Below are positions 63,459 through 64,000 of a stretch of 64,000 nt of DNA, one piece after another. How positions within the stretch are numbered: the first letter of the stretch is position 1; every line of letters begins with the position of its first letter. The stretch spans positions 1 through 64,000 of the forward strand of contig SUXQ01000004.1 in NCBI GenBank assembly GCA_015060905.1, written 5' to 3'. Position numbers and translations under genes: made by a program. Origin of the DNA: Bacteroidales bacterium. Its GTDB lineage: Bacteria; Bacteroidota; Bacteroidia; Bacteroidales; Bacteroidaceae. The notes under the pieces were generated by a model. The model did no database searches. It saw nothing but the letters and a program-made list of their open reading frames with translations, and had not been told where the DNA came from.

Positions 63459-64000
63459 ATGCCTTCTTTTGTAGACATTTTGGAGTTTGCCGGTACTTTT
63501 GCTTTTGCCATCAGTGGTATACGATTGGCGTCGGCAAAAAGATTCGATTGGTTCGGTGCTTACGTCGTTGGAGTGGTGACTGCTATCGGTGGCGGTACTA
63601 TTCGTGACGTATTGTTGGATGTTACTCCATTTTGGATGACAAATTCCATGTATCTTTTATGCTCGGGCCTTGCACTTTTTTGGGTTATTCTTTTTGGGAA
63701 GTATCTTATTCACTTGAATAATACCTTTTTTATATTTGACACGATAGGTCTTGCACTTTTCGTGGTTGTGGGCGTGGAAAAGACTTTGGCACTCGATTAT
63801 CCAATATGGGTGGCGGTGGTGATGGCTACGCTTACAGGCTCGGCAGGTGGTGTGATGCGTGATATATTCATCAACGAAGAGCCGCTGTTCTTCCGTAAGG
63901 AGATTTATGCAATGGCGTGTGTCATTGGCGCGCTTGTATATTGTCTTTGCGACAAAATGGGCATGGAGGTTCATATGACACAGATAATGTGCGGTATTGC
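63459..64000 (+). CDS. Trimeric intracellular cation channel-like (YadS/UPF0126) protein, partial
   Basis: Membrane protein of at least 180 residues cut by the right edge. Six hydrophobic segments and the repeated motif GGGTIRDVLL (about 49-58) and GSAGGVMRDIF (about 128-138) identify the UPF0126/TRIC family, which forms cation channels or small-substrate pores. The start MPSFVDILEFAGTFAFAISG is typical. TACTTTTG at 63381-63388 is a possible -7 box. Nothing more can be said of its neighbours to the right. Confidence 0.88.
   Translation, partial: MPSFVDILEFAGTFAFAISGIRLASAKRFDWFGAYVVGVVTAIGGGTIRDVLLDVTPFWMTNSMYLLCSGLALFWVILFGKYLIHLNNTFFIFDTIGLALFVVVGVEKTLALDYPIWVAVVMATLTGSAGGVMRDIFINEEPLFFRKEIYAMACVIGALVYCLCDKMGMEVHMTQIMCGI

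Overview
The window looks like a chromosomal segment of a Bacteroidales bacterium, probably a gut or oral commensal; the genus cannot be read from it. The evidence is: promoters of the Bacteroidetes type (TTTG, 19-20 bases, TAnnTTTG or TAnnTTCG) before several genes; many lipoproteins with classic lipoboxes; a BspA-like leucine-rich surface protein with a sorting-domain-like end; a streptopain (C10) protease; GH26 and GH20 glycosidases; a tricorn-type S41 protease; and the two-domain malic enzyme. No rRNA, CRISPR array, transposase or integrase was found.

Layout. 1-7.3 kb: C10 protease (cut by the left edge), a stand-alone HsdR_N-like protein, holA, an XRE regulator whose upstream region carries six TTTGTAAA/TTTACAAA motifs, pyrK-pyrD and trmD. 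8.1-12.7 kb: a BspA-like protein and the [FeFe]-hydrogenase maturation genes hydE-hydG-hydF. 12.9-22.0 kb: a broken second BspA-like gene whose two fragments share a 113-bp direct repeat (98% identical) and flank an 8.46-kb insertion. The insertion holds an Abi_2 HEPN RNase with a small pseudoknot-capable RNA and T-run just upstream, a tRNA-like sequence, a tolC-RND-HlyD efflux operon, a divergent AraC regulator, a second pseudoknot-like sequence and an orphan promoter. 22.1-29.9 kb: GH26 mannanase, group-B-like [FeFe] hydrogenase, GH20 hexosaminidase, a TonB_C protein, aminopeptidase P and a GDPD-like lipoprotein. 30-36 kb: TspO, a CbpA-type DnaJ protein, and a three-gene operon of a nucleotidase-like lipoprotein with altered metal ligands, a second lipoprotein and a membrane-anchored TIR protein. 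36-46.6 kb: ligA, dapA, a 2-hydroxyacid dehydrogenase, a TIGR02757 protein, tricorn protease and malic enzyme. 46.6-59.7 kb, all on the minus strand: ThuA protein, S9 peptidase, the aspartate decarboxylase/antiporter pair aspD-aspT, a TPR protein, pgk, nth and pheS. 59.8-64 kb: murB, an MBL hydrolase, an ADP-ribosylglycohydrolase/phosphatase fusion, a small lipoprotein and a cation-channel-like membrane protein cut by the right edge.

A family of about 194-bp inverted-repeat elements (MITE-like) occurs at 10.0, 54.0 and 58.5 kb, with solo or degenerate ends at 35.5 and 59.8 kb. The elements sit at or within a few bases of stop codons; two of them form the stop codon of hydG and pheS, and a solo end encodes the last residues of the TIR protein.

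Taken together the genes point to an anaerobic fermenter: hydrogen metabolism, an aspartate/alanine proton-motive cycle, malic enzyme, and secreted proteases and glycosidases. Two loci look defence-related: the AbiF-like RNase with its RNA, and the TIR operon. The best candidates for something new are the Abi/RNA unit on its island, the stop-codon-targeted repeat family and the TIR/nucleotidase-like operon.
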